Both the position numbers and the translations under genes were made by a program. Below, in pieces: positions 23,437-36,791 of a stretch of 64,000 nucleotides of DNA. The notes beneath the pieces are model-generated. The model was not told the DNA's origin, did no database searches, and saw nothing but the letters and a program-made list of their open reading frames with translations. The stretch covers positions 2,227,001-2,291,000 of the forward strand of contig NC_134685.1 of the NCBI RefSeq assembly GCF_024713945.1, read 5' to 3'. This stretch comes from Dermatophagoides farinae (lineage: Eukaryota; Arthropoda; Arachnida; Sarcoptiformes; Pyroglyphidae). Positions within the stretch are counted from its first letter, which is position 1. Each line of letters starts with the position of its first letter.

Positions 23437-26400
23437 ATGGATAAATTGACCGATCGAGTTTTTAAAACGAAGATCATGAAAACGTTCAAATCAAAAAAGT
23501 TTGATCGAAAACTGGTGTCCGAATTGGATATGGAATTCGAAAATCGTACGGATGGTCTTGATGAAAATGAAATGAAATTATGGAAAAAATATGATGACGC
23601 ATTGAAAGCCATGATCAATGATATTAATGTGAATGAATTGTTTGATGATAATAATGGCGATGACGATATGGATCGAAATGAATCTGATGCTGATGACGAT
23701 GATGATAGTGTTCATAGTAGTCAACTCGATGATGATGATGATGATAGCCACGATTCGTCTAGTGAATCCGATGCAGAAATTGAGAATGAAATGGAAAAAT
23801 TGCGTCGTAAATTAAAAGACTTGTCTTTGAAAAAGAAGAATAAACGTAAAAGTCGCTCGAAATCAGATGTGAATAATGGTACACCAATTTACAGAATCAT
23901 TAATTCAATCAAGCCATTTAAGGATAACGTTGCTGAATGGCCAGCATTCAAACGTCGTGTTGAATCGCTGATAATTGATCGTAAAAACGAATCGGAGTGT
24001 TCAAAACGAGCATTCATATCCGGAATTGTCAAAGGAAAAGCTTCGTCAATTTGGGACCATTGCGAGACGAAACGAATGAATCTAAAAAAGAGCTGGAAAG
24101 CATTGTCGAATGAATTTGAAAATCCTGATCACATTAATCTGCATATTCAATCAATGATATTGAAAATGTCAAATGTGAAAGACAAATATGATGTTGATGG
24201 CCTCGAGAGAATTAAATCTCAAATTGAAGAATTTCGAAATGCCGTGTCAAACTTGGGTCCTCGTTATATCGATAATACGTCCCAAATGGTTTGGAAAATT
24301 GCTGATAAGTTTTGGAAGAAAGAATCGGAAATAATTTCTGCTGAATGTCGATCGTTGGACGATCTTGTGGAACGAGTCAAAAAAGCTCATCGTCATGCCA
24401 TAACGTGGGCACAACGCAGTGCTGAGCATAAATTGTCGGTTAAATCTGTGAAAAATGTTGATCCGAGATCCAAAACATCGTCGATTCGAACTGTAGTGAC
24501 AAAACCAATGAAAAAATGTTTTTTGTGTGATAAACCTGGACACATGGCAACTGCATGTAAAAGTGAATTGTCCAGCCTCGATAAAAAGAAGATTGTATTT
24601 GATAAAGGTTTGTGTCGTATATGTCTATGGCCTGGACACAAATCTTCGGATTGCCGTCGAAAGGATGTTATAAAGTGTACATCATGCAATGACAACCATC
24701 CATCATCATTACATGGTATAAATTTTGACGAGACGGAAGTAAAAACAGTGGCTACCGCTGATATGAAGGTTGTTTGTGAAGCAACTGGAACTAATATTGG
24801 CAAATTCCGTGGACGTATTGGCCGAATGGAATGTGATGTGTTGATTGATTCTGGTGCAGACGTATCTGTTGTCAGTAGTGATTTAGCACCATTGAAATGT
24901 CGTCGTAAAGTTACACCGATTATGCTATGTGGATTCGAAAAATCCATGTCCCGTATTGTGGATCAAATTGCCGATATTGTATTATCGCATCCAAATGGTG
25001 AATCTAACTTGGAAGCATATGTATCTGATCGTGTACCATCCAATAACATTATTGTTGGTCGTGATCATATGGTTAAATTATTTCGTGAAGGTCACCGTGT
25101 ATGGCATACTGTATTCGGTGATATAGACCTTGCATCAATGAAAGTGATTAACGTCATTGAACAACGAAGTGAAAAACGTATTGTACATTGGAATGAAAAT
25201 GATTGTCCTGAAGAAGTTGATGATGGCAAAATGAATTTACGAATGGAGAAATTGGATAATGGTAGATTCAAAGTCAGCCTACCGTTTTTCTCAAGCAAAA
25301 GACCACCGAATAATTTCAACAAAGCAATAGAACATCTTGATCGTTTGCAATCTCGTTTGAACAAAAAAGGTCTTTTGGAACAATATGAATCAGAATTAAT
25401 GAAATACGTTGAAAATAACCATGCCGAAATTATTAATGAAACAGATGGATATTTTATTCCACATCATGAAGTTGAACGACCTGATGCCGCGACTACCAAG
25501 TTCCGAATTGTATTGAACGCGTCATTTGGTTGGAATTCATTGAACGATTTGCTTTGGAAAGGTGAATCATTGAATTTGAATACATTGCCTCATCTTGTGA
25601 GAATTAGAATGGCACCGTTTCTATGCATTGGTGATTTACAGAAAGCGTTTCTACAAATCGTTATTGATGAATCTGATCGCCAATATCTACGATTTTTATG
25701 GAAAGATCGCAATGATCAACTGATGATAATGCAAATGATCGTATTGCCATTTGGTGTTATTAGTGCTCCAGCAATATTAACACAAGTTGTGTCAATCATT
25801 ATTAACAACATGTCGTCGAATTCACGAAATGTTTTGGAAAATTCTATGTATATGGACGATTTGCTCGCCGTATCCCATTCAGAATCTTTGTTGATGAACG
25901 TAATGAATGAAGCAAAATCATCGTTTGAATCGTCTGGTTTTGTTTTACATAAAATGGTATCGAATTCTACATTTATTCGTGATTGTTTTGGAATCGAATC
26001 GTCAAGCTGTAAATTGCTTGGTCTGGTATGGAATTGTATCAATGATTATTTGAATATTAATTGGAAGATTCCTGATAAAATTGATACTAAACGAAAATTA
26101 TTACGATTTATTGGTCAATTATTTGATCCTTTAGGATTCTGTGAACCTGTAAAATTATTGTTTCGAAAAGAATTTGCTATGATCCAGGATAAGGATTGGG
26201 ATGATGATCTAAATGAAGATATTGTATCCAAAATCAATGATCTCACAATTGGATTAAACGAATTGAATAAAATCAAATTTGTTCGTTATGTTGAAGATCA
26301 AAATCAATTGTCGTGCTTCGTGGACGCAAGTATTGGTGGTTATGGATACGCCATTTATTTGGAAAAAGATTTAATTTTTGGAAAATCGAAGATATCTCCT

Positions 26401-28137
26401 CGTGGTCGAACTATTGTCGATTTGGAATTATTGGCATTATATGAAGGTGTCAAAGCCACGTCGCGTATTGTGAATTATTTGAAATATAATGGAAAAATTG
26501 AAATTTTTACCGATTCGCAAATAAACATTGATCGGTTGAAATCGTCACCGAATGAATATCCAATTGCTATTGCGCGCCGATTGCTATCGATTCTAATGAT
26601 CGGATTTGAAATTCGTGCAAGTTTTCGGCATATAAGTGGTAAACATAATCCAGCTGACCTGTTTTCGAGAGGTTGTAATGCTGAACGTTATATTGCCGCC
26701 AAACCTTATGAAATTGATATTGATAAATTGATCAGTGATAGCAGTGAACCTATTGTAACGAAATTGATTTGTGCCATTCGAGAAACTTTGATTCCTGATC
26801 AAACATTGCGGAACTGGATGGATAAATGTGGTGTGATTTTAAAAATGACAAAATGGATACAACGATGTATGAATTGGATGGAAATTGCTACCAATCGAAA
26901 ACCACATTTTAGCGCTATACATACCTTATATATGATTTACCAACGTAGTGAATTGAAACGCTCTGATAATTTGATCGATAAGAATGGATTATTGCATTTT
27001 TGGTCAAGAGACTTAGAAAATCAACCTATTTGGATTCCGAAGAACTCCGTATTAGCCAACGAGATGCTAAAAATTGCCCATCGAAAATCCTTGCATCGAG
27101 GATGTGGTATGTCATTGGCTATGGTCATGGACGAAGTTCGAGTTGCAAATGCTAATCGGCACATGAAAAAGATAATTAATGAATGTACTTTATGCCGAAT
27201 GATAAGAGGCAAGGCAATCAAACAGCCGCTTGGTCCTCTACATGAAGTCCAAAAACGATTTATGAAGCCGTTTGAATGCATAATGATGGATGCGTTTGGT
27301 CCACTAACTATTGCTAATGGTAAAAAATGCTATGGAATTGTTATTATGTGTCGAACAACAAAAGCGGTAAAAGTTAGTGTTCTCGAAAATTTGTCCGAAA
27401 ATTCGTTATATGATACTTTGAGAACCGTGTGGAATCAGATTGGATACCCGACGGAAGTGTGGTCGGATAACGGAACCAATTTTATGGCTGTTCGTGAAAA
27501 ATTGAATAAATTGGCCCGTTCTGGTCAAACAAATGCTATTAATTGGAAAACGTCAACACCATTGGCCCCATGGATGAATGGTGCAGCCGAACGAATGATT
27601 AGATTGGTAAAGGAATGCTTGAAAATGTTGCCAAAAAGGGCTCGTTCTCTTTTTTCTTTGCAAAGAAATTTTAATTACGTGGAATATGTGATTAACCAAC
27701 GACCGATAATACAAAATGATGGTCGTTTTTTCTCTGCTTTTGAACTATGGATGGGTCGTACCATGAATCTAAAACAAGAAAATAATATAGACGACGTATG
27801 GGAAATGAAAATTGAGAGATCAAAATTTGTTAAAGAAGTTGCCAAATTATGGATGTCCCAATACCTGAAGAAATTGGCTCGAATGTCAACCAACAAATCG
27901 ACAGATGTGCAAATTGGTGATTGGTTAATGTTGCCTGAATTTCTGACTAAACGTTCTAATTGGCCTATTGGACAAGTAATGGAAGTCAAGAGTGGATCTG
28001 ATGGCATATGTCGTACTGTAAAAATACGAATTAATGGAACAGAATTGTGGAGACCAACGAATCGTTTGATTTGGATAACGCATTCTCGGCGGGAGAATTG
28101 TAGCGGAACGTCATATATGAATGAAGATAAAATATAA
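23437..28137 (+). CDS. Gag-pol polyprotein of BEL/Pao element 2
   Basis: An unbroken frame of 1566 residues starting about 95 nt after the LTR. An unusually acidic Asp/Ser-rich stretch covers about residues 69-110, followed by a Lys/Arg-rich patch. Zinc knuckles: CFLCDKPGHMATAC (about 361), CRICLWPGHKSSDC (about 394) and CTSCNDNHPSSLH (about 414). Protease has the standard DSGAD at about 471. Reverse transcriptase has GDLQKAFLQ (about 732) and YMDD at 805-808. RNase H has FVDAS (about 961), TDSQ (about 1026) and NPADLFSR (about 1072). Integrase has HRKSLHRG with CTLC (about 1215-1253), then MDAFGP (about 1284), SDNGTNF (about 1343) and AAERM (about 1383). A DUF5641-type C terminus follows. 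The frame runs about 13 codons into the 3' LTR before stopping. No envelope gene is seen. Confidence 0.95.
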   Translation: MDKLTDRVFKTKIMKTFKSKKFDRKLVSELDMEFENRTDGLDENEMKLWKKYDDALKAMINDINVNELFDDNNGDDDMDRNESDADDDDDSVHSSQLDDDDDDSHDSSSESDAEIENEMEKLRRKLKDLSLKKKNKRKSRSKSDVNNGTPIYRIINSIKPFKDNVAEWPAFKRRVESLIIDRKNESECSKRAFISGIVKGKASSIWDHCETKRMNLKKSWKALSNEFENPDHINLHIQSMILKMSNVKDKYDVDGLERIKSQIEEFRNAVSNLGPRYIDNTSQMVWKIADKFWKKESEIISAECRSLDDLVERVKKAHRHAITWAQRSAEHKLSVKSVKNVDPRSKTSSIRTVVTKPMKKCFLCDKPGHMATACKSELSSLDKKKIVFDKGLCRICLWPGHKSSDCRRKDVIKCTSCNDNHPSSLHGINFDETEVKTVATADMKVVCEATGTNIGKFRGRIGRMECDVLIDSGADVSVVSSDLAPLKCRRKVTPIMLCGFEKSMSRIVDQIADIVLSHPNGESNLEAYVSDRVPSNNIIVGRDHMVKLFREGHRVWHTVFGDIDLASMKVINVIEQRSEKRIVHWNENDCPEEVDDGKMNLRMEKLDNGRFKVSLPFFSSKRPPNNFNKAIEHLDRLQSRLNKKGLLEQYESELMKYVENNHAEIINETDGYFIPHHEVERPDAATTKFRIVLNASFGWNSLNDLLWKGESLNLNTLPHLVRIRMAPFLCIGDLQKAFLQIVIDESDRQYLRFLWKDRNDQLMIMQMIVLPFGVISAPAILTQVVSIIINNMSSNSRNVLENSMYMDDLLAVSHSESLLMNVMNEAKSSFESSGFVLHKMVSNSTFIRDCFGIESSSCKLLGLVWNCINDYLNINWKIPDKIDTKRKLLRFIGQLFDPLGFCEPVKLLFRKEFAMIQDKDWDDDLNEDIVSKINDLTIGLNELNKIKFVRYVEDQNQLSCFVDASIGGYGYAIYLEKDLIFGKSKISPRGRTIVDLELLALYEGVKATSRIVNYLKYNGKIEIFTDSQINIDRLKSSPNEYPIAIARRLLSILMIGFEIRASFRHISGKHNPADLFSRGCNAERYIAAKPYEIDIDKLISDSSEPIVTKLICAIRETLIPDQTLRNWMDKCGVILKMTKWIQRCMNWMEIATNRKPHFSAIHTLYMIYQRSELKRSDNLIDKNGLLHFWSRDLENQPIWIPKNSVLANEMLKIAHRKSLHRGCGMSLAMVMDEVRVANANRHMKKIINECTLCRMIRGKAIKQPLGPLHEVQKRFMKPFECIMMDAFGPLTIANGKKCYGIVIMCRTTKAVKVSVLENLSENSLYDTLRTVWNQIGYPTEVWSDNGTNFMAVREKLNKLARSGQTNAINWKTSTPLAPWMNGAAERMIRLVKECLKMLPKRARSLFSLQRNFNYVEYVINQRPIIQNDGRFFSAFELWMGRTMNLKQENNIDDVWEMKIERSKFVKEVAKLWMSQYLKKLARMSTNKSTDVQIGDWLMLPEFLTKRSNWPIGQVMEVKSGSDGICRTVKIRINGTELWRPTNRLIWITHSRRENCSGTSYMNEDKI

Positions 28138-28332
28138 AAACACATGTATCGAACTTTTGTCAGAGAGTTTTGAGTGTTTGTCATATTAAATTATATTGAT
28201 TTTTTTTTGATTTTTTGAATTTACAAACGATACCAACATATGGTACGTAATCTATTTTTAATCATTGTAATTATAATTTATTATTCAATAATTCAATTCC
28301 AGAAATAAAGTTTATAAATTGTGAATGTTACA
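28099..28332 (+). repeat. 3' LTR of element 2
   Basis: A 234-bp copy indistinguishable from the 5' LTR. It is preceded by a short purine tract (gggagaa) overlapping the end of the coding frame. It should supply the polyadenylation signal (near 28304). Confidence 0.93.
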
Positions 28333-30104
28333 ATTCTCGATTCATCATTCCAGTTTGTCATCACTTAATGTACGAATAAAATAATAAAAAAGAGAGAAAA
28401 AAATGTGGCTGTTAAAGATTCCATTTACAAAATAAAAGAAAAAACTTGGAGACTCATTTATTTGGATAACGAAGAAAGAAAAAAAGAAAAAATTCCAATA
28501 GAAAGCTCATTCAATGATCAAATTCTCATGATGATTATATTGTTGTTGTTGTTGTTGTTCATAGAAATCGTCAATTATTCATCACTTACATTCTTCATCA
28601 TATATATCATCAATATTGAGATGGACAGAATAAAATAGAATCGATTAATGTAATAACCATTGAAATCGATAAAAGTTTGGTTATGTCATTGAATCAGACT
28701 AATGGGTCGGAAAAAAAGGGAAGGTTACATTTTTTTTCCCAGTGAATTAACCAGGAAAAGAATCTGTGAAAGAAAAAATTCCATAGAAAATCAACAATCA
28801 ACAATATTGATTGAAAAGAGAACATTTATGGTCATTATCATTTGTTTTTGAAGATTCAAATTCAAAAGAATTTGATTTTTTAATTATCAATAATTATCGT
28901 CATAAAAAAAAGAAAAAGAAAAGAAGGAATGAACAAGAAACCCTGATATACTTGATGATTGTTGATGATGATGAAAAAAATGAAACAACTTGTGAATCAA
29001 TTCATCATAATCGTTCACATGATTGAATGATGAATTTTTTATGAACCATTTCTCAAATTATAACCATAATAACCAACACATCATCATCAAACTCAATTGA
29101 TGATTATTGATCGATTGATTGAAATACATCATTTCTAGTGTCAATTTCATCGTCATAACCAACAACATCGAATGATGATGATGATGATTGCTGTTGCTTA
29201 TAAAAAATTTAAAGAATCATTATTCATTCGATTATAATGATGATGATGATAATTCAAATTCATCAATGCATATAGTTTGGTCGTTATTCGTATATATATA
29301 ATTCATGATTCATGAGATACGAAAATAAAAAAAAAGTAATCGAATCGATTGAAAAAAAAGAAAGATGAAAAGAGAAGAAAAAAAATGTTATTCAAACATT
29401 CTAAACATGTATCATCATTACATGTCATATATATAGAAATCAAATGAAATGAATGAAATGTACTTACTATAGTGCAGTGAAGAATCAGAATTGATGCAAC
29501 AACAACAACAACAACAACAACAAAATTGGAAAAAAAAACATATGATGAACACATTTAGTTCACAAATAAAAAAAAAATGATTGTAATGAACAAATGCATG
29601 TTTTCTTTTTCTGCTACTCACATTTAAATTCAAAACTCTCTCACACAAAAACATCACGGTAGATAGATAGAAATCAAACAAAAATTATAAAGATTTTTAT
29701 CATTCGAATTTTTTTTTTTGAACATCATCGACCCGGAAAAAAAACGGGAGAAAAGAAACAAATGGAATTGAACAACAACAAAATTTCATTCAATAAAATG
29801 GAAAATTTTTTTTTTATAGCAAAAAAAAAAAATTGGATACAACAACCAGAATATAAAAAAAAATTTTTATTTTGTTGACAAGAATAATATTTTCTCTCTT
29901 GACTAACATTTTGTTGTTGTTGTTGTTATTCTTTTTATCATTGACAATGATGACAAATGAACCGAATATAAAAGAATGATGATGATGATGATGATGATAA
30001 ATCCAAGAATATTCTCCATCAAATCATCTAATCTTCTTTGGCAATATTTATGGAAAAAAAATTATAAAAGCAATGAATAGAATCAATGCAAATGTGGGTT
30101 TTAA

Positions 30105-30135
<31 letters not shown>

Positions 30136-33100
30136 TCAAAGTTAGAAAAATAAGAATATAATCAAGAATAAGGTTCCGAAAGTCTAGAGATTTTTTTTTC
30201 TCCCTTTTTTCTCATATCATACACACACATACACAGTACAAACACAGTGAGTGAAAGAGAATGGAAAAGAAAAAAAAAGTCAATTCAAGATTAAGTTTTC
30301 GTCGGAAAAATCAAATTCAATTCGATCCGAATCAATCTTGTTTTTCTGGCAACTGGTATAAAAAAAAAGAAAGAGAACATTATTGACATTCTATTCTGTC
30401 GAATTTTGAGGGACAAATTGATGAACGATTCAACAAACAAAAATAGAGAATTTTGTTTTCTTTTTTGTCAATCAACAGAATTTTCTTTCATTTTTCATTC
30501 ATCTACCGTATCGTTCCCCCTCCCCAAACACCACCACTCGGTTTTCATTTTCTCTTATTCGATCTAGATTCTAGATATATTTCGGGATTAAATCAAAGTA
30601 CGATTTATTATTATTATTATACAGCATACAGCATAGTTACAATCGGGATTCAATTCAACTCTCCTGTTTTTTTTTTAATTCACTTTTCGTATTTTTTTTT
30701 CTCTGACTATATTCATTGGAAAAGCTGAATAAATTCTCTGAGAATTAGATTTCTGTAGTTGACAATCATCAACGATTGTTTTTTTTTTTTTAGTTGTCCC
30801 CTTCACCTCCTCTCTTCAACCCCCTTTCTATTATTGCTTCGGGATTCTGGAAAACCTCTAACTAATCAACAACAATTTCATCATCATCGCTTCGAATTGA
30901 AATCCAGAATACGGTATTGACAGACAATAGAATACAAAACTTAATTAACAGTAATTTGAACAAAAAAAAGGCCAAATAGCCAAACATCACATTTGGTTTC
31001 CAAAACAAAAAACAAAAATTCCAAGTAAAATTGATAAAATACAAACAAAGGTAATTTATATAAATATATACTAACTAATAATGATGAAAGAAAAGTTTAA
31101 AGAAAAGAAAACTATCACAAATTCCAGCAAGTTTAAGATGAATTTTCTATGAAAAATTTTCTAGGAAACTTATTAAACACTGAGAACATTGTTCCATTAT
31201 GTCTAAACATTGTCAAATGCAATGCAATCATCAACTACAAAGATAAGAATCAAATAAGAAGGATTTTGGTATTAAAAGTTTTGAAAAACATACAATTTGC
31301 ACTTTTGTATGGTTGTATACAACAACAACAACAACAACAACAACAAAAGAACAAAGAATCCAGTTATGGATCAAATGAGAATTGTTACAAATTACCATCA
31401 GTTTGTAATCATCATCATCATCATCATCAAGAATTATTTAAACAAATCACATTTCATATATTATTCAATTAAACAAAATAGAAAACGATTAGATTAGATT
31501 AGATTACATTTTACAGAATCGAGAATTTTGTTGAATTCATAAAAAAAATATTGTACGCATGCGAGATTCAATATTTATTCATTTCATATCTAACGTATCA
31601 ATTTAAATTCCACATTTACCAAATAATAATACAAAAATCGAATAAAATAGAAAAAAAAAATTTTGTGCAATGCTGATAATGGTGGATAATGAAAAAAAAA
31701 AAAATACTTTCATCTGATCAAATTCGTTCAAAACGAAAAAGTCCTACGCATTCATAAAGCGAATATAAAATGTGAAATAGAGAGAGAAAAAAAACAGATT
31801 AAATTCAACTCACGAACCAATATCATGATATGTGTATAACTTATAAGTATGTGTTGTATATGTTGTTGGACAAAAACAACATGGTCGAATGAATGGTGGT
31901 GTTCTTGACACATTCAAAATTCGAATTTACTCGCCGAAAAATTCTGTTTATGACCGGAAAAATAAATTCATGCCAACTCACATACACAAACACACATACA
32001 CACACACATGGATCGTTGAATGTTCCAGAACAAAGAATAGCGTCAAAAAAAAAAAAAATAGACAAACATTGCATTGAAACTCATGGATGTGAAAATGTTG
32101 GAAATTCCACATCATCATCATGGTAAGTCGGTCATAAAATAAGGCTCAACTACTATCTTATTAAACTCAGAATCAAGAAGAAGTAAAAACTTTGCCATGT
32201 CACGAAATTGAAAAAAACTGACGAGAGATGAAAAAAAAAATAAATAAATAAATTTTTCAAACATGAAACAACAACAACAACAACAACAAAAAAGAATTTT
32301 TTTTTCAAATTTTCATCAAAAAATTTTGTTACCGTTTTTTTTTGTCGACGATGCTTTTTCTTTTTTTTCACATTCAATTCCGATTTCTTTTCACAGAATG
32401 TTCTCTATAATAAATCGTTATAGCCATCGAATATTGAAAACCATGGCCAAAAAAAAAACTGATCATTTGAATGATTTTTAATTAACATTTTCATTCATTC
32501 ATTCATTAGCTTCTGGCAATCATTTTGTTTTGTTTTTTTTTATTGCTAAAACAAAAAGAATTACTTTTTTTTTGGAAAGAATTCTTTTTTTTAAATAATT
32601 AAATATCTTTTGTAGGATGTTATATAATTCTGGGATTCTGGTGATGAAAATAGTTACTGTAATTAAAAAAAAAGAGAAAAAAAAAATGCAAATCAAGTTT
32701 TTTTTCCACATATATATCCTACTAACGACAACAATAATGACAAATAGGCACGACAACAGCAACAAAAATATATAGAAAGAGAATTCATAGGAAACCAAAG
32801 TTCATACGGGAAAAATACATTGTTATTTTCCGGGGTTCAGTGTTTGATTCTACTGACAAAATTCACTGGGATTTTTGGAAACAAAATGAAACAAAAACAC
32901 GCAAATAGAAATTGTAAATAATTATATCATCATCATCATCATTATTATCGTTTTATTCTATTTTTAACCCGATAGAAAATAAAAATTGACTAATACTACA
33001 AACTAAACTCGGTCCTTTAACAATATGTGAAAAATTGAATTGAATTGAATTGAAAAAAGATAAAAATTATTCACATTAATAATGAAAATGTTCATGCATG

Positions 33101-35175
33101 CAACATTCATATATATGGATTGTTTAATCTGATGGAATTTTTTTTTTACATTTTCAACTATTTTATTATTTAAAAACTAAACTTTTTCATTCCGGGACTA
33201 TTAACATTGGAATTTGACAATTTTTTTCTTGATCTTGTACCAAATAAATTCTGGAATTTATATATTCTATTCTAGTGTGTGTATGTGTAAAATTGATCAA
33301 CAATAATCTAATGATGATGATGATGAATTTTTGATTGGAACAGAATTCTCTCTCTCTCTCTTGTTTTCTGTTCCCGAGGTGATTAATTAGCACGAATAGT
33401 GAATGAATGAATGAAATCATCATAATCATCATCATCATTATTATTGATGTTGGCATTTTTTTTTTTTGATTTTTTTCCTACTAAATACGCATTTAGATAA
33501 TAATCATTCATTCATTCGTTCATTCCGACAACTAATTATCAAAAAAAAAAAAAAAAAAAAAAAAGAATAGAATAGAAAGAATAAAGAAAAAAAATCGGAT
33601 TAAAATCAAAAGAGATGCATACACATTGTATTTTGTGACTATTAAATAATCACATAGCCATCATCATTGTTATCTCATCATTAACATTATTAATAGATGT
33701 GGATAAATGATGAAGAATTGAAAAATTATGTTCATGCATTGAAAAAAAAATAAAATAAAATATTACAGAATCGATTGTATTTTGGAAACATAATTGAATG
33801 TGAATTTTGTAATTTTAATCATTTCAATGTAAAAAAGGATTAAATGCGACGGAAATTGAAAAAAAAATCATAAATGACAATTAATGAATACAGGCAGCAA
33901 ATAACAAAAACAAACCAATTATGCATCAACTTAATGATGACATTAAAAAAAAGTGAAATTACATTGAATTATATAAAGCAAAACATGAAATGTTTTTCAT
34001 TCGATTCAATTCATCGAATCGAATGAAATCAATTGGAATCAAAAGGAAAATTCCCAAATGCCTGATGAATGAATATTCCTTATATTGACAAACAAAGAAT
34101 GAAAAACTACAACAACAACAATGCAAATACCAATACAAATAATACAACAAAATGGATACAAATTGACCTGTAGTGCAACAACAACAACAACAACGACAGC
34201 AATGATAATAACTGAATATGATCAGAAAATAATAATAAATTCTACACATTGGAATGCACACTCATAGACAAACTTGATATGAAAGACCAATTGAAAAAAA
34301 ATGAATGCCGACTTTTCAAAGATGAAATATAATTGACAAATCGATATTGTGCATGTTTGTATTGTATGTATATTGTTGTAATGGCATGTTGCTGTGTAGA
34401 TAGAGAAACAAAAAAAAAAGTAGGAAAAGAAAATATGAATCGATTTTTGTCAAGAATTCCTTTTCAACAATTCATGTCATCACCATAGGAAAAAAAATGA
34501 ATGAATGAGAATTTATGAACACAAACAAAAATATATTGCGTGTGACCATTATGACCGTATATAGGTGTTTTTTTTATATTTTGTTTCATGTTGTGAATAA
34601 GAGAATAAATGAATAAAAATAGTTGATCGATTCCGGTTTCTATATTTTTTTTTTCTTGTTTTATTGTCAAGGTAGATTTAGTTATAACAATCAACTTTGA
34701 CTTTTTTTTGTCGTTTTGTTGTTTGAATTCTTTGATCGATTGAATTCTGTTTTTTTTTCGCTTCTTCTTTTCTCTCTCTCTCTCTCTCTCGCTCTTGCGT
34801 TCATTCTTTTGCTAGGCTCTTATTCAATATTTTAATTCAATTGTGAAGCCAATCATTTTCATCATTCAATTTAATGCCACATAATTCATTATTATATGTG
34901 GATCTTGTATCTTTCTCTTTTTTTACAGTAAATATATCCACACAACAACAACAACAACAACAACGGAAATCTATTGCGTGTAGTTATTTGTCATATATAT
35001 TATGTGTATATGGAATAAGCAAAAAGAAACAAAAAGGAAAAGAATTCTCGACAATTCTCGAATTTAGAACTAGAAATGGATTGATGATGATGATCATCAT
35101 GATCATACGTTCCACAGGAGAAACCTATCAACAGAAATATTGTTATATAATTGTAAAGTATATTGGTACAAAGTA

Positions 35176-35203
35176 GGGAGACAAAAAAAGGGAGACAAAA
35201 AAA
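35176..35203 (+). repeat. 14-bp tandem duplication
   Basis: The unit gggagacaaaaaaa occurs twice head to tail without mismatch. It is probably a replication-slippage product. Confidence 0.8.
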
Positions 35204-36791
35204 GGCTAATACTTTTAATATATAGATGTACAGAATTTGTAATAGGAATCCAGAAAAGTGTTATTTTAACAGTAAGCCAAACTATTACCCCCTATTATTA
35301 TTATTATTGAACAAAACCAAGAGGAAAGTTTGATTAATCGAAAATATTATTATATACTAGGTACAAATTTATAAAATGAACAACCAAGATGAAAACATAT
35401 TCATCAGTGAAGAAAGAGAGAACGAAAAACTATTTTTTCAGAATAATGATGATGGATTCACAAGAAAATATTCTTACTAATGTGTGTGCGTGTGTGTGTG
35501 TGTGTTATATAATCAATGACAAATTGTTTGTGTGTGTGTGTGTGCGTGTGTTTTTGATGGCTGGAGAGAAAAAAAAACCATCATTCTATCGAATCAAACT
35601 ATACCATGAACCAATTGCTTATGTTTTTGTAATTATCGGTATATCATCATATATACATTATAATAAAATGTTAACTGTATGGATTGTTAATCCAAACAAA
35701 CAAATAAACAGAAAATAATTCTACATAATTCTTAAAAAAAAAAAATAAATTTCGATTATCTAGATTATTATTATTAGCATTAATAATAACATTTCAAATG
35801 AAAGTTTAACTTACATCGGTTATTTTTGTTGTTGAATTCGAAACTATATGGGTTTTGTTTTTGTTTTTGTTGCTGTTGTTGCCGTTTTTGTTGTTGTTGT
35901 TGTTGTTGTTGGTCACAATTCATGATCATTATTCTTTAAAAGTGTGTATGTGTGTGGGATGGGGGATGATAAAGCAGATTTTTTTTTCAATTTGATCTAG
36001 TTATACATTGTTGATAAATAATATTTGTTTTTATGAGTGAAAAAGTCTGGTGTGTGTGTGTGTGTGTGTGTATGTGTGTTAATTAGATGAAAATAGTTCA
36101 TTTTTTCACCATCATCATCATCATGTTCCATGAACTTTTACATTTATATATTAACGATTAATTGTGTATTGGTAGTCTTCGAATTGTATATTGGTGGATT
36201 CAATTATTTGATTATCATCTCATATGAGGACAATAATGTTACTATATAGTATTTGAAACTAATTTGAATGGAAGAAAAGTTCATCAGCACTGAACATACA
36301 CACATAAACACAAACACTTCGATAACACTGATTTTTTTCTCACTCAATCAAAATCAATCAAATTGAAAATGATGATGAAACAGGAAACATGAAACAAAAT
36401 AATTATTAAAAAAAAATCACTGTCCATTTGATAGTTTGTCACAAAAGATAACATTTATGATGATCATCATTGATTTAGAAAGAAAAACATTTAAATGTCT
36501 GATCATTGAATCAATGATAAATGATTTTTAATGATAATCAAGATCAAAGATAATTATTATCATCATCATCATCAGATTGATGTCATCATCATCAACAACA
36601 AAATATATTTTCGAACATTCGAATGTTTTTTTTTTTCGTTTCGAATCTATTTCAATCTAAACACGCTCAATAATGTTAAAATAGACCTTTTTTTTATTTT
36701 CATTCTTAAACATTCGATTTCTGTGAAAGGAAATTCTTTCACATCATTTCACATCATCATTCATCTTAAAACTACACAAGTTCCATCATGG

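Larger units (their letters stand above)
23108..28332 (+). mobile_element. BEL/Pao LTR retrotransposon, element 2 (complete)
   Basis: Two 234-bp LTRs that read as identical (TGTAGCGG...GTTACA) flank a single 1566-codon gag-pol frame; total length is 5225 bp. The bases before the element (attcc, 23103-23107) and after it (attct, 28333-28337) match at 4 of 5 positions, consistent with the 5-bp target-site duplication usual in BEL/Pao plus one later change. Its LTR and protein differ clearly from element 1, so it is a separate lineage. Confidence 0.95.

Noticed and set aside
13100-28137. Possibility that either BEL/Pao element is an endogenous retrovirus with an envelope gene
   Set aside because: Both frames end at or inside the 3' LTR with no additional ORF, so there is no room for an envelope gene.
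31149-31472. A 107-codon frame on + with a partly non-repetitive N terminus
   Set aside because: No recognisable domain, no splice context, and it ends in CAA and CAT microsatellites; probably chance in AT-rich DNA.
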